Below are positions 9,752 to 18,232 of a stretch of DNA of 64,000 bases, piece after piece (the stretch's first letter is position 1; each line of letters starts with the position of its first letter). The DNA is from JAGPDF01 sp052035735. GTDB taxonomy: Bacteria; Acidobacteriota; Thermoanaerobaculia; Multivoradales; JAGPDF01. The position numbers were made by a program, and so were the translations under genes. The notes under the pieces were generated by a model. It made no database searches. It worked only from the letters and a program-made list of their open reading frames with translations, and was not told where the DNA came from. Where the stretch lies: the NCBI GenBank assembly GCA_052035735.1, contig JBPOHI010000003.1, positions 4,306 to 68,305 on the forward strand, given 5' to 3'.

Positions 9752-11933
9752 AGGGCCCTTCGGTGTCCTTCATGTCGTCGTGCGTCCCGCGCTGCACGAT
9801 CTTGCCGCGCTGCAGGACGATGATCTCGTCGCAGTCGCGAATCGTCGAAAGGCGGTGGGCGATGATGATCGCGGTGCAGCCGCGCCGCCGCAGGCTGTCG
9901 TCGATCACCGCCTCGGTCGCCGGATCGAGCGCCGAGGTCGCCTCGTCGAGGATCAGGATGGTGGGGTTGCCGACCATCGCACGCGCGATCTCGAGCCGCT
10001 GGCGCTGGCCGCCGGAGAAGTTGCCGCCGCCTTCGTCGACGCGGGCGTTGTAGCCGCCTTCGCGGGTCTCGATGACCTCGGCGATCGCCGCGTCGCGGCA
10101 GGCCTCGGTCAGCCGCCCGGCGGGGACGGTCGAGTCCCACATCGTGATGTTCTCGCGCAGGACGCCGTCGAAGAGGAAGATCTCCTGGTCGACCAGACCG
10201 ATCGAGTTCGCCAGCAGGCGCCGCGGCACGCGGTCGCGCGGCACGCCGTCGAAGAGGATCTCGCCCTTCCACGGTTGATAGAGGCCCGAGACGAGCTTGG
10301 CCACGGTCGACTTTCCCGAACCGGAGCCGCCCACCAGGGCGACGCGCTTGCCGGGCTCGATGGTGAGCTCGAAGTCCTCGATCAGCGGTTTCTCGAGCGG
10401 GCTGTAGCCGAAGGTGATGCCGCGCAGCTCGATCCTGCCCTGGAGCTTCAAGCGCCGGTCGTCGGCCTTCGCTTCGACCTTCGAGTCCTTGGCGTACAGC
10501 GGATCCTGCGGATAACGCAGCACGTCGTCGAGCCGGTTCAGGTCCGCCTCGAGCTCCTGCAGCGTCGAGCCGAAGGTGACGAACGAGTTGAGCGGCTTGA
10601 CGAAACCGTTGGTGAGCGCCTGGTAGGCGACCAGGAGGCCCACCGTCAGCACGCCGTCCATCACCTTGAGGCCGCCGAACAGGAGCACCGACGCGGTCAC
10701 CAGGGTTCCCACGACGGTCGGAACCACCGAGACCATGTCGCTGATCTGGCGCAGCTGCTGCTCGGCGCGCAGCGCCTTCGCCTGGTAGCCGGCCCAGCGC
10801 GAGAAGAACTCGTTCTCGCCGCCGGTCGCCTTGAGCGTCTCCATCATCCGCAGACCGCCCATCGAGGTGCCCTGGAGGCGGCCCTTGTCGGTCATCAGCT
10901 TGCGGCTGGCGTCGGTGCGCACCCGGGCGACGACGCGGATCGCCACCACGTTGGCGAGCGCCACGCCGATGACGATCAGCGTCAGCCCGACGTCGTAGCG
11001 GAACATCAGCGCCGCGTAGAAGACGATCATGAAGCAGTCGATCGCCGTCGTCGCGAGCTTTCCCGAGACCACCCCGGCGACCTTGTCGTTGATCCCGACG
11101 CGCGAGCCGACCTCACCCGCGAAGCGCTGCGCGAAGTAGCCCACCGGCAGCCGCAGGATGTGCTGAAAGAAGGTCGCCGAGGTGGAGAGCGCGAGCTTGG
11201 TCTCGAGCCGCAGCAGGTAGTGGCGCTGCAGCCAGGTGAGCACGCCCTGCAGCACGAGGGTGATCGCCATGCCGAGCATCAGCGGCTGGATGACCGAGGC
11301 GCGGTTCGCCACCAGGACTTCGTCGACGAAGATGCGCGAGTAGGTCGGGATCACCAGGCCCGGTACGACCAGGAAGAGGCCGCAGAGGAGGACGTAGGCG
11401 AGCGCCACCTCCGAGCCGCGCAGGCGCCGGCGGAGCGCTCCGGCGAGGCTCGGCTTCTCGCCGCCGGGCTTGAACTCCGCCGACTTCTTGAACGTCAGGA
11501 CGACGCCGGAGAAGGAGCCGTCGAGCTCGTCGATGGTGACCTGGCGCGGCCCCTGCGCCGGGTCGTTGAGGCAGGCCTTGCCGTTCTTGAACCCTTCGAG
11601 CACGACGAAGTGATTGGCGTTCCAGAACAGGATCGCCGGATAGTCGAGCTCGTAGAGGCTCTCGAGCTCGAACTTGAAGCCCTTGGCCTCGAGACCGAAC
11701 TTGCGCGCCGCCTTGAGGACGTTGTTGGCCTTCGAGCCGTCGCGCGACACGCCGCATTCGACCCGGCACTCCTCGAGCGGCACGATGCGCCCGAAGTAGC
11801 CGAGGATCATGCACAGCGAGGCGGCGCCGCACTCCACCGCCTCCATCTGGAGGACGGTCGGCGTCCGCTGGCGCTTGCTCTTCGGCGACTTCGGGCTGTA
11901 CTGCCCCGGCTTGTCGGGGTTGGCTTCGGCCAT
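9726..11933 (-). CDS. NHLP-type bacteriocin exporter with C39 leader peptidase domain
   Basis: 735 aa with the standard peptidase-containing ABC transporter order. The N-terminal C39 cysteine protease (about residues 25-150) has catalytic Cys35 in VECGAASLC, a histidine in NANHFVVLEG and an aspartate in LNDPAQGPR. Membrane helices follow at about 180-450, and the ATPase has GGSGSGKST, FSGGQRQR and ILILDEATSALD. Such proteins cut the leader after a Gly-Gly motif while exporting the peptide. The precursor at 21545-21877 has exactly such a site (G82-G83). It lies 3 bases after the HlyD gene and overlaps the FHA-ABC gene by 26 bases. All three catalytic residues are visible, so activity is expected. 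Confidence 0.93.
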   Translation of the reverse strand: MAEANPDKPGQYSPKSPKSKRQRTPTVLQMEAVECGAASLCMILGYFGRIVPLEECRVECGVSRDGSKANNVLKAARKFGLEAKGFKFELESLYELDYPAILFWNANHFVVLEGFKNGKACLNDPAQGPRQVTIDELDGSFSGVVLTFKKSAEFKPGGEKPSLAGALRRRLRGSEVALAYVLLCGLFLVVPGLVIPTYSRIFVDEVLVANRASVIQPLMLGMAITLVLQGVLTWLQRHYLLRLETKLALSTSATFFQHILRLPVGYFAQRFAGEVGSRVGINDKVAGVVSGKLATTAIDCFMIVFYAALMFRYDVGLTLIVIGVALANVVAIRVVARVRTDASRKLMTDKGRLQGTSMGGLRMMETLKATGGENEFFSRWAGYQAKALRAEQQLRQISDMVSVVPTVVGTLVTASVLLFGGLKVMDGVLTVGLLVAYQALTNGFVKPLNSFVTFGSTLQELEADLNRLDDVLRYPQDPLYAKDSKVEAKADDRRLKLQGRIELRGITFGYSPLEKPLIEDFELTIEPGKRVALVGGSGSGKSTVAKLVSGLYQPWKGEILFDGVPRDRVPRRLLANSIGLVDQEIFLFDGVLRENITMWDSTVPAGRLTEACRDAAIAEVIETREGGYNARVDEGGGNFSGGQRQRLEIARAMVGNPTILILDEATSALDPATEAVIDDSLRRRGCTAIIIAHRLSTIRDCDEIIVLQRGKIVQRGTHDDMKDTEGPYADLIRTH

Positions 11934-11936
11934 CGC

Positions 11937-13082
11937 TCAGGAGAGTCCGAGCGCCTTCTTCACCGTCGGAATGACGTAGGAGATCGGCTTTCTGGTCTCC
12001 ACCACGACCTGGATCGTGCAGTCGGTGCCGCTGCCGACTTCGAGCGGCGGACCGGCGGAGGACGTCCAGCGGAACCCCGAGGGCGTGTCGCCGGCGAGCG
12101 GTTCGATCACCACCTGGAACGGATTGAGATCGATGTACTGCCGGGCGAGCGCGTCGTTGGCGACGATGCGCTGGATCTCCTCTGGCGTCACCGGCAGGGT
12201 CGAGACCGAGATGACCTTGCCGAGGAGGAAGCCGTAGTCCTCGACGCGCACGAACGACGGCGAGATCCGCACGTCGAGCCCGGAGAGGACCTTCTTGCCC
12301 GCGGCGAGCGGCACGAAGCCGATCACCCGCATCGGGTCTTTGGTCGACTCGAGCGACAGCAGCGCGTCGCCGGGGCGCACCGACTGGCCGACGCCGGCGC
12401 GGATCGCGACCACCCGGCCGGCGAACGGCGAGCGCACCACGGCGTCGTTGGCGAGCTTGGACTCGAGCTCGCGGACCTCCAGCCGTTTGTCCTCCACCCG
12501 AAGGCCGCGATCGCCGGTGCCGATCATGCTCTGCGCCAGCGAGTTCTGCAGGCTGGTGATCTGCTGGTCGATGGCGGCGACCGAGGCGGTGGTGAGGAGA
12601 CCGCGGTCGACGAGCTTCTGCTTCTGCGCCCGATCGGCCTCGAGGCGGGAGATCTGTCCGCGCAGGCGCCCCTGGATCGACGCCGTCTGCGAGCCGGAGG
12701 AGCTGGTCTGCTGCTCGAGCCCGGCCAGCAGCTCGCGGGCCGAGATCAGCCGCGCCTCGATGTCGGGCATCGACAGGCGCGCGACCACGGTGCCGGTCTC
12801 GATCACGTCGCCGGTTTTCACCTCCATCGACTGGATGGTGCCGCCGGCCAGAATCTGGACCTCCCGTACCGCCTCGCCGCGCACCATGAAGCCCCGGCCG
12901 TCGACCTTCACCGGCATCGGAAAGGTCACGCTCCAGACGATGGCCGCGAGGATGATCGCTCCGATCGCCGCCATCGCCACCCAGCCCATCGGCGACGTCA
13001 CCCGCATCATCATGTCGAGCTGCTCGGGCGACGACAACTTCTCGACCGAGGCCTTGCGCAGCAGATTCTCCGGGCCTTGCAT
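11937..13082 (-). CDS. HlyD-family membrane fusion protein of the NHLP export system
   Basis: 381 aa. A short cytoplasmic N-terminus is followed by one membrane segment (about residues 32-52, WVAMAAIGAIILAAIVW), a biotinyl-lipoyl-like hairpin half (VREVQILAGGTIQSMEV), a coiled coil with RLRGQISRLEADRAQKQ, and the second lipoyl half (VVRSPFAGRVVAIRAGVGQ). This is the periplasmic adaptor that joins an ABC exporter to an outer-membrane factor. It is 22 bases after an outer-membrane factor gene and 3 bases before the C39 exporter, consistent with one transcript. The family match is to NHLM bacteriocin system secretion proteins. Confidence 0.9.
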   Translation of the reverse strand: MQGPENLLRKASVEKLSSPEQLDMMMRVTSPMGWVAMAAIGAIILAAIVWSVTFPMPVKVDGRGFMVRGEAVREVQILAGGTIQSMEVKTGDVIETGTVVARLSMPDIEARLISARELLAGLEQQTSSSGSQTASIQGRLRGQISRLEADRAQKQKLVDRGLLTTASVAAIDQQITSLQNSLAQSMIGTGDRGLRVEDKRLEVRELESKLANDAVVRSPFAGRVVAIRAGVGQSVRPGDALLSLESTKDPMRVIGFVPLAAGKKVLSGLDVRISPSFVRVEDYGFLLGKVISVSTLPVTPEEIQRIVANDALARQYIDLNPFQVVIEPLAGDTPSGFRWTSSAGPPLEVGSGTDCTIQVVVETRKPISYVIPTVKKALGLS

Positions 13083-13104
13083 CGCGATCTCCTGGCCGTC
13101 CGGC

Positions 13105-15120
13105 TCAGCGCAGCGGGGCGTCGAGCGGCAGGAGACGCGCCGCGCGGACGTCGCTCTCGGGCGGCAGCTCGAGCAGGCGGCCGGAGGCGAAACGCAGCCG
13201 CGTGATCAGCGACAGCACCGCGCGTTCCGATCCCACCAGCTCGAGGCCGGAGCGCGTCAGCTCCTGCTCGGTGGTCAGGGTGTCGAGCACCGTCAGGTCG
13301 CCGGCCTGATAGCGCGTCCACGTCGCCTCCGCCGTCTCTTCGATGCGGCGCCGGGCGTCGCGCCGCGCGGCAAGCTCCGCCCGGGCGTCGGCCAGGGTGG
13401 AGAGGTTTTCGAGCACGTCGAGCCGGACAGAGCGCTTGAGCTCGCTCGAATCCACCTCGCTCGCAGTCGTCGCCGCCTGCGCCTGCAGGAGGCGCCCGCG
13501 GGCCGCGTTGTTGCCGAGCGGCACGCGGAAGCGCAGGGCGATGCCGTAGCTCGGCCCCGCCCAGGGCTCGCTGAACGCGTCGCCGAATCCCCTGGGTTCG
13601 TAGAAGCGGGTGTCGAACGTCTCGTGATACGCGTTGTACGAGGCGTTGAGACGTAGATCGACCTGCGGCCGGAGGTCGCGCTCGGCGGCCCTGGCAAGGG
13701 TCGACTCGGCCTCGACGCGCGCCGCGGCAGCCTGGACGTCGCTGCGTTCGGCGAGCGCCAGCTGGACCACCGCTTCGGCGTCGAGCGCCGCCTCGATCGC
13801 CTGGTCGAGGTAGGCCGCGAAGTCGGTGCCCGGGTCGAGGGCGTCGATCTCCGAGGCGAAGGCGCCGATCTCTTTGGCGAGCGAGGCCCGCGCTTCGGAG
13901 AGCGCGCGCCGTGCCGCAGCGACGGACGACTGGGTCGCCGCGCGCTGCGCGCGATTGCGCTCGATATCGAGGCGCGCGATCTGCTCGCCGTCGACCAACT
14001 GCTGCGTCAGTTCGAGCAGCCGGTCCTGTTGCGCAAGCGAGGTTTCGAAGAGCGCCAGCCGGCGCTTGGCGGCGACCACGTCCCAGTAAGCTTCGAGCGC
14101 GGTCGCCGCGCGCTCGGCGGCGGCGTGCCGATAGAGCGAACGGGCGGCCGCGGCGGCTTTTTCCGCCGCGACGAGCGGCGCGCCGTACGACTCGCGACCG
14201 CCGCCCCGGCCGAGCGGAATCTCCAGCGAGACGCCGCCGGTGACGCGGAACTGGTTGGCGACGAACGAATCGCCGAACTCGGGATCGAGCGGCTTGTCGG
14301 TGAAGTTGTCTTCGGAGCTGGCGAGCGAGAGGCTCGAGATCAGGGCGGTGCCGTTGCGGAACGGAATCCGGTAGTCGACGCCGGTGTCGAGCAGGATCGT
14401 CTCGCGGTCGCGCGGCAGGTCGCCGATGTTGTCGCGCTGGATCCGGAGCGCCGTCGCCGTCCCGGTCAGGATGTCCGCCACCAGGCGGATCTGGTCGGCG
14501 GCCGTGGCGCGCAGCGAGTCGGCGAACAGCTGGATGCGCCCGTTCAGCCCGTCGATACCGACGAACGCCTCAGCGAGGTCGACCGCCGAGAAGAGCGTCG
14601 AGCCGACGGCGAGGGCCGGGTCCATGACCCCCAGGAGGTTGCCGTTGTCGTCGAGGCAGAGGACGCTCGGCGCGTCGCCGACCACGATCAGCGTCGCGGC
14701 GCCGAGGCAGCTCGAGGGGTTGAGGAGGCTGACGTCGGTCGGAATCGCCGCACGCAACCGCCGGGCCGCCTCGTCGAGCGCCGGGGGCGGGATCTCGAGC
14801 TGCAGGCGGCGATCGACTTCGGCCTTGAGCCGGCTGCCGACGAGCTCCTCTTCGGCATAGTCGACGCGCAGGTCGGCGAGCAGCGTGTGGTCGAAGAGCG
14901 ACTGCGCCTCGGTCACGATCGCAGCACGCTGGGCGAAGTCCTGCTCGGCTCGTGCCAGCGCCGGGTCGTCGGTGATGGCGCGGCGCACCGCCTCCTCGGC
15001 GGTGAGCAACGGGGCTTCGGCGCGAAGCGGGGCGCCGGAGGCCAGGGCGAGTATCCCGGGGATTCCCAGGAGCGCGGCGAACCTCCCCGCGCGGCGCGCG
15101 GAACCTTGCGCTGCGCTCAC
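13105..15120 (-). CDS. TolC-family outer membrane factor (second of a pair)
   Basis: 671 aa from a GTG start whose GTGA overlaps the stop of the preceding outer-membrane factor; the much longer open frame reaching 17082 runs through that gene in another frame and is not real. A signal peptide is visible at residues 1-35. The TolC repeat pattern appears twice (AEQDFAQRAAIVTEAQSLFDH near the start, ATWTRYQAGDLTVLDTLTTEQEL near the end), with coiled-coil helices rich in Ala, Glu and Arg. At 671 residues it is well above the usual 430-490; the excess lies in an insertion around residues 90-220 containing Cys pairs. It probably forms the trimeric exit duct for the C39 exporter, alone or together with its neighbour. 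Confidence 0.85.
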   Translation of the reverse strand: MSAAQGSARRAGRFAALLGIPGILALASGAPLRAEAPLLTAEEAVRRAITDDPALARAEQDFAQRAAIVTEAQSLFDHTLLADLRVDYAEEELVGSRLKAEVDRRLQLEIPPPALDEAARRLRAAIPTDVSLLNPSSCLGAATLIVVGDAPSVLCLDDNGNLLGVMDPALAVGSTLFSAVDLAEAFVGIDGLNGRIQLFADSLRATAADQIRLVADILTGTATALRIQRDNIGDLPRDRETILLDTGVDYRIPFRNGTALISSLSLASSEDNFTDKPLDPEFGDSFVANQFRVTGGVSLEIPLGRGGGRESYGAPLVAAEKAAAAARSLYRHAAAERAATALEAYWDVVAAKRRLALFETSLAQQDRLLELTQQLVDGEQIARLDIERNRAQRAATQSSVAAARRALSEARASLAKEIGAFASEIDALDPGTDFAAYLDQAIEAALDAEAVVQLALAERSDVQAAAARVEAESTLARAAERDLRPQVDLRLNASYNAYHETFDTRFYEPRGFGDAFSEPWAGPSYGIALRFRVPLGNNAARGRLLQAQAATTASEVDSSELKRSVRLDVLENLSTLADARAELAARRDARRRIEETAEATWTRYQAGDLTVLDTLTTEQELTRSGLELVGSERAVLSLITRLRFASGRLLELPPESDVRAARLLPLDAPLR

Positions 15121-17132
15121 GGCTGGCTTCCGCCGGCGACCGTGCCGGGCAAGGTGACGAGAGCGTCCGGCGCCAACCTTCCGCCGTCGCTGCTCCAGTC
15201 GATCATGGTTCCGGTCTCGAAACGCAGCCGGGCGAGGAGGAAGGCGACCTGCTGCTGACCGGCGATGACCGCCAGGTCCGAGCTGGTCTTCTGCTGCTCG
15301 GTGACGATGGCGTCGATCAGGGTCGAGGCCCCGAGACCCAGCTTCTCGAACTCGGCGTCGACGGTCGTCTGGAAGGCGGTGGCGGCCGCTTCCGCGGCGG
15401 CGAGGCCCGCCGAGGCCTCCTCGAGCGAGCGCAGGAGCTCGACGACGGCGATCCGGATCCTGCGATCGAGATCGTTCGCCGAGATCTCGCGCTGCCTGAC
15501 GAGCGCCTGGTTCTGTGCATAGCGGCCTTCCTGGCCGTTGTTGCCCAGACTCTTGTCGTAGGCGAGGGCGAAGCTGCCGTTGGGTCCCGTCCAGCGGTCG
15601 ACGGCGTTGCCGAAGCTCTCCTCGCCGATCGCAGAGGTCGAGAGGGAGAGCCCGAGGTCGAGGCGGGAGGAAAGATCGCGCCGCGCCGCCTCGGCGAGAA
15701 CCTTGCCCGAGGCGACCAGCTCGTGCGTCGCCTGGCGGTCGGCGCGCAGGTCGAGCGCCTGGGTGGCGAGCGTCGAAGCGTCGAGCGCGCGGACCTGCTC
15801 CGGCGTCGGCGCGATCGGGAACGGCCCCTCGGCGAGTGGAGCGTTGGCCACGCCGTCGACGTCGACCCCCATGGCGCGGGCGAGGCCGAGCCGGGCGGAA
15901 ACCAGATCGCGCCGGGCGCTCTCCAGCTGCGCTCGCGCATTCGCGTGCGAGGCCGCGGAACGCGCGCTCTCGACGCGCGGCAGCACGTTGCCTTCGATCA
16001 ACTGGCCGGTGAGATCGCCGAGCCGGCTCTGCAGCTCGAGCGAGTGCTCGAGCACCGCGACCCGGCGCTGGGCGCTGTAGAGCTGCCAGTAGGCGAGCGC
16101 CGTCGTGAGCGTCGAGGTCGACGAGCCGTGGCGCAGGATGAGCTCCGAGGCGGCGAGGTCGATCTGCGCCGCTTTCTCGGAGGCACCGGCCGATTCGACG
16201 CCGCGGCCGCGCAGCAGCGGCAGGTTGACGTCGATGCCGATCTCGGTGCGATAGAGGTCGAGGATGTTCTTGCCGCCGAAGTTGACGAAGCGTCGCAGAC
16301 GCGTGCCGTACTCGGTGGTGACGGGCAGGCCGTTCTCGTCGACGCGGTCGACGAAGTAGCCGTTGCGCCGCCCGGCGAACTGGTTGTGATCGTAGCCCGC
16401 GGTCAGGTACGGCGTCAGGCTGACGCCGGAGCGGAAGTACTTCGACAGCTCGAGATCGAAGCGCCCGCTGGCGATCTCTTCCTCTTCCGGTGCCGCTCCG
16501 AGGTTCGCGACGTCCTCGTTCAGCTCGACGCAGCCGTTGGCGAGATCGGTCACGCCTTCGCTCGCCGAGTCGATCGCCCGGGTGAGGAGATTGGCGCGCG
16601 CCTGGGTCAGAAGCTGGCGCTGCGTCGCGTTGTCCTCGGCGGCGATGACGGCGTCGAGGAAGTCGACCTGCTGCTGCACGTCGTTGGGCAGCGTCGCCCC
16701 CGGATCGCCGCCGGCGAAGCGCTGCAGGTTGTCGAGCGCGGCGCGCTGACGGGTCTCTTCGGCGCAGGTGAAGTCGCGTTGCGCGGCGAGGTCGGTGCGC
16801 TTCTCCTTCTCGCGCTCGAGAGTCGAGTCGCGGACCCGCTGCTTGCGGTAGTCGTAGGACAGATCGACGCTCAGGTTCCAGTCGAAGATTCCCGAGCTCT
16901 CCTGCAGGATGCCGCGCTGCCGCGCGACGTCCTGGGCATCGAGCAGCAGGTTCGGGTCGTTGGCGAGTGTCAGCCGGACCGCTTCGACGAGCGCGATCTG
17001 CCCTTCGCCGTAGTTGAACTTCGGTGGCTGGTAGCCGTCGGTGCCAGCGGCGAACGCCCACGTCGCCGCCCCGGCGGCCCACGCGAGAGAGACTCCTACC
17101 ATCCGGCCGATCCGCTTCGCGGAGTGACTCAT
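15117..17132 (-). CDS. TolC-family outer membrane factor (first of a pair)
   Basis: The chosen ATG at 17132 has GAGGAGGAAG just upstream and opens directly into a signal peptide; the frame is open to 17216 but that extension looks non-secretory. 671 aa, exactly the length of the next gene but clearly different in sequence. TolC-type repeats are seen in ALVEAVRLTLANDPNLLLDAQ and, later, in the matching second half (EFEKLGLGASTLIDAIVTEQQ). A middle insertion with two or three cysteines (residues about 90-180) makes it longer than E. coli TolC. The gene lies 80 bases after the GNAT gene. Two adjacent, different outer-membrane factors in one exporter operon could mean a mixed channel or two export routes. 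Confidence 0.85.
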   Translation of the reverse strand: MSHSAKRIGRMVGVSLAWAAGAATWAFAAGTDGYQPPKFNYGEGQIALVEAVRLTLANDPNLLLDAQDVARQRGILQESSGIFDWNLSVDLSYDYRKQRVRDSTLEREKEKRTDLAAQRDFTCAEETRQRAALDNLQRFAGGDPGATLPNDVQQQVDFLDAVIAAEDNATQRQLLTQARANLLTRAIDSASEGVTDLANGCVELNEDVANLGAAPEEEEIASGRFDLELSKYFRSGVSLTPYLTAGYDHNQFAGRRNGYFVDRVDENGLPVTTEYGTRLRRFVNFGGKNILDLYRTEIGIDVNLPLLRGRGVESAGASEKAAQIDLAASELILRHGSSTSTLTTALAYWQLYSAQRRVAVLEHSLELQSRLGDLTGQLIEGNVLPRVESARSAASHANARAQLESARRDLVSARLGLARAMGVDVDGVANAPLAEGPFPIAPTPEQVRALDASTLATQALDLRADRQATHELVASGKVLAEAARRDLSSRLDLGLSLSTSAIGEESFGNAVDRWTGPNGSFALAYDKSLGNNGQEGRYAQNQALVRQREISANDLDRRIRIAVVELLRSLEEASAGLAAAEAAATAFQTTVDAEFEKLGLGASTLIDAIVTEQQKTSSDLAVIAGQQQVAFLLARLRFETGTMIDWSSDGGRLAPDALVTLPGTVAGGSQP

Positions 17133-17212
17133 CGACTTCCTCCTCGTCACCGGCAAGGCGACGCTTGAATCCGTTGGTTGCGGGCGAAGGTTACGTTCGC
17201 CCGCCGACTGCG

Positions 17213-18232
17213 TCAAGCGAAGGGATCGGAGGCGATGCCGCAGCCCGGCACCGGCTGGCCGATCCGCTTGGACGATCCGCGCGTCTCGCCGACGAACTCC
17301 GCGATCGGCGCGATCCAGCGCAGAATGAAACGAACCATGTTGGGGTAGCTGACCGGCGTGACGAAGGTGGCGCGCTCCACTCCGCCCTCCACCAGCCGGC
17401 AGAGCGACGCGTGGTAGAGCGGCACGAGGCGCCCGCGCCGCGAGAGGTCCTTGCGCAGAAAGCTGCAGGTGAAGCGGACGGTGCCGGGCGCGATGACGTG
17501 GTTGATCACCCAGCCGACGACCTCGCCGCGGTAGCGCGCGCCGATCGACGACAGCGGATCGAAACCGGCGGTTTCGAACCGCCAGGGAGCCAGGGCCGGA
17601 GTGATCCAGGGCGCGGCGTCGTGACTGCTGCGGATCCGGGATCGCGACGCGTCGTCGAGGTCACGCCAGGCAAAGAGCTCGAGCCGGCCGGCGAGGGCGC
17701 CCATGCGACGGTCGCTGAACAGCTCCGAGGCGAGTGCGGCCCGGGGCGGGAAGCGGACCGAGAGGGTCCGGGCGTGGGGGGGCTCCCAGCCGCGCTTGGC
17801 GAGCACCCGCTCGAGCGCCGGAATCGCCGGCCGGCCGGCGGTATAGACGGTCGCCACGGCGGTCGCTCCGCGCCGGACCAGTTCGCGCTCGAGCGCCGCG
17901 AGGAGGGCCGTCGCGACCCCGGCGCAGCGCGCGGCGGGCCGGACGAAGAGCGACAGCAGCTCCGGACGCCGCTCGCCGGCGGGATCGGCGTCACGCCCTG
18001 CGCCGTCCGGATCCGCGAGCGGCAGCTCGGCGAGCGCCAGGCCGACCAGGCGGCCGCCGCTGCGGGCCACCACGGCGACCGGTTGCACCAGCCGCGCGTC
18101 GCCCTGCTCGGGATGGCGGCTGACCGGGGCGAGCCCCAGGAGCGGGCGATAGATCGGAAAGGTCATCTCGTCGAGACCGGGCGGCAGCTCCCGTCCGGGC
18201 TCGAGGGTCTCGAACTCCAGGCCGCTGCTCAT
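17213..18232 (-). CDS. GNAT-family acetyltransferase-like protein in the lanthipeptide operon
   Basis: 339 aa; the start codon shares one base with the LanM stop (TGATG), so the two are translated together. The N-terminal half is a GNAT domain: LLSLFVRPAARCAGVATALLAALE resembles motif A, the acetyl-CoA loop (R/Q-x-x-G-x-G/A), followed by VYTAGRPAIPALERVLAKRGW, the usual end of the fold. The C-terminal half (GEVVGWVINHVIAPGTVRFTCSFLRKDLSRRGR) looks like a second, degenerate GNAT half, as in double-GNAT proteins. Position suggests N-acetylation or another acyl transfer on the peptide or a cell component, but this is inference; self-protection by acetylation is another option. No membrane segment or signal peptide. 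Confidence 0.75.
   Translation of the reverse strand: MSSGLEFETLEPGRELPPGLDEMTFPIYRPLLGLAPVSRHPEQGDARLVQPVAVVARSGGRLVGLALAELPLADPDGAGRDADPAGERRPELLSLFVRPAARCAGVATALLAALERELVRRGATAVATVYTAGRPAIPALERVLAKRGWEPPHARTLSVRFPPRAALASELFSDRRMGALAGRLELFAWRDLDDASRSRIRSSHDAAPWITPALAPWRFETAGFDPLSSIGARYRGEVVGWVINHVIAPGTVRFTCSFLRKDLSRRGRLVPLYHASLCRLVEGGVERATFVTPVSYPNMVRFILRWIAPIAEFVGETRGSSKRIGQPVPGCGIASDPFA

Noticed and set aside
13105..17082. 1325-codon open frame on the - strand
   Set aside because: Its first two thirds run through the outer-membrane factor gene 15117-17132 in another frame; only the part from the GTG at 15120 reads as a TolC-type protein.
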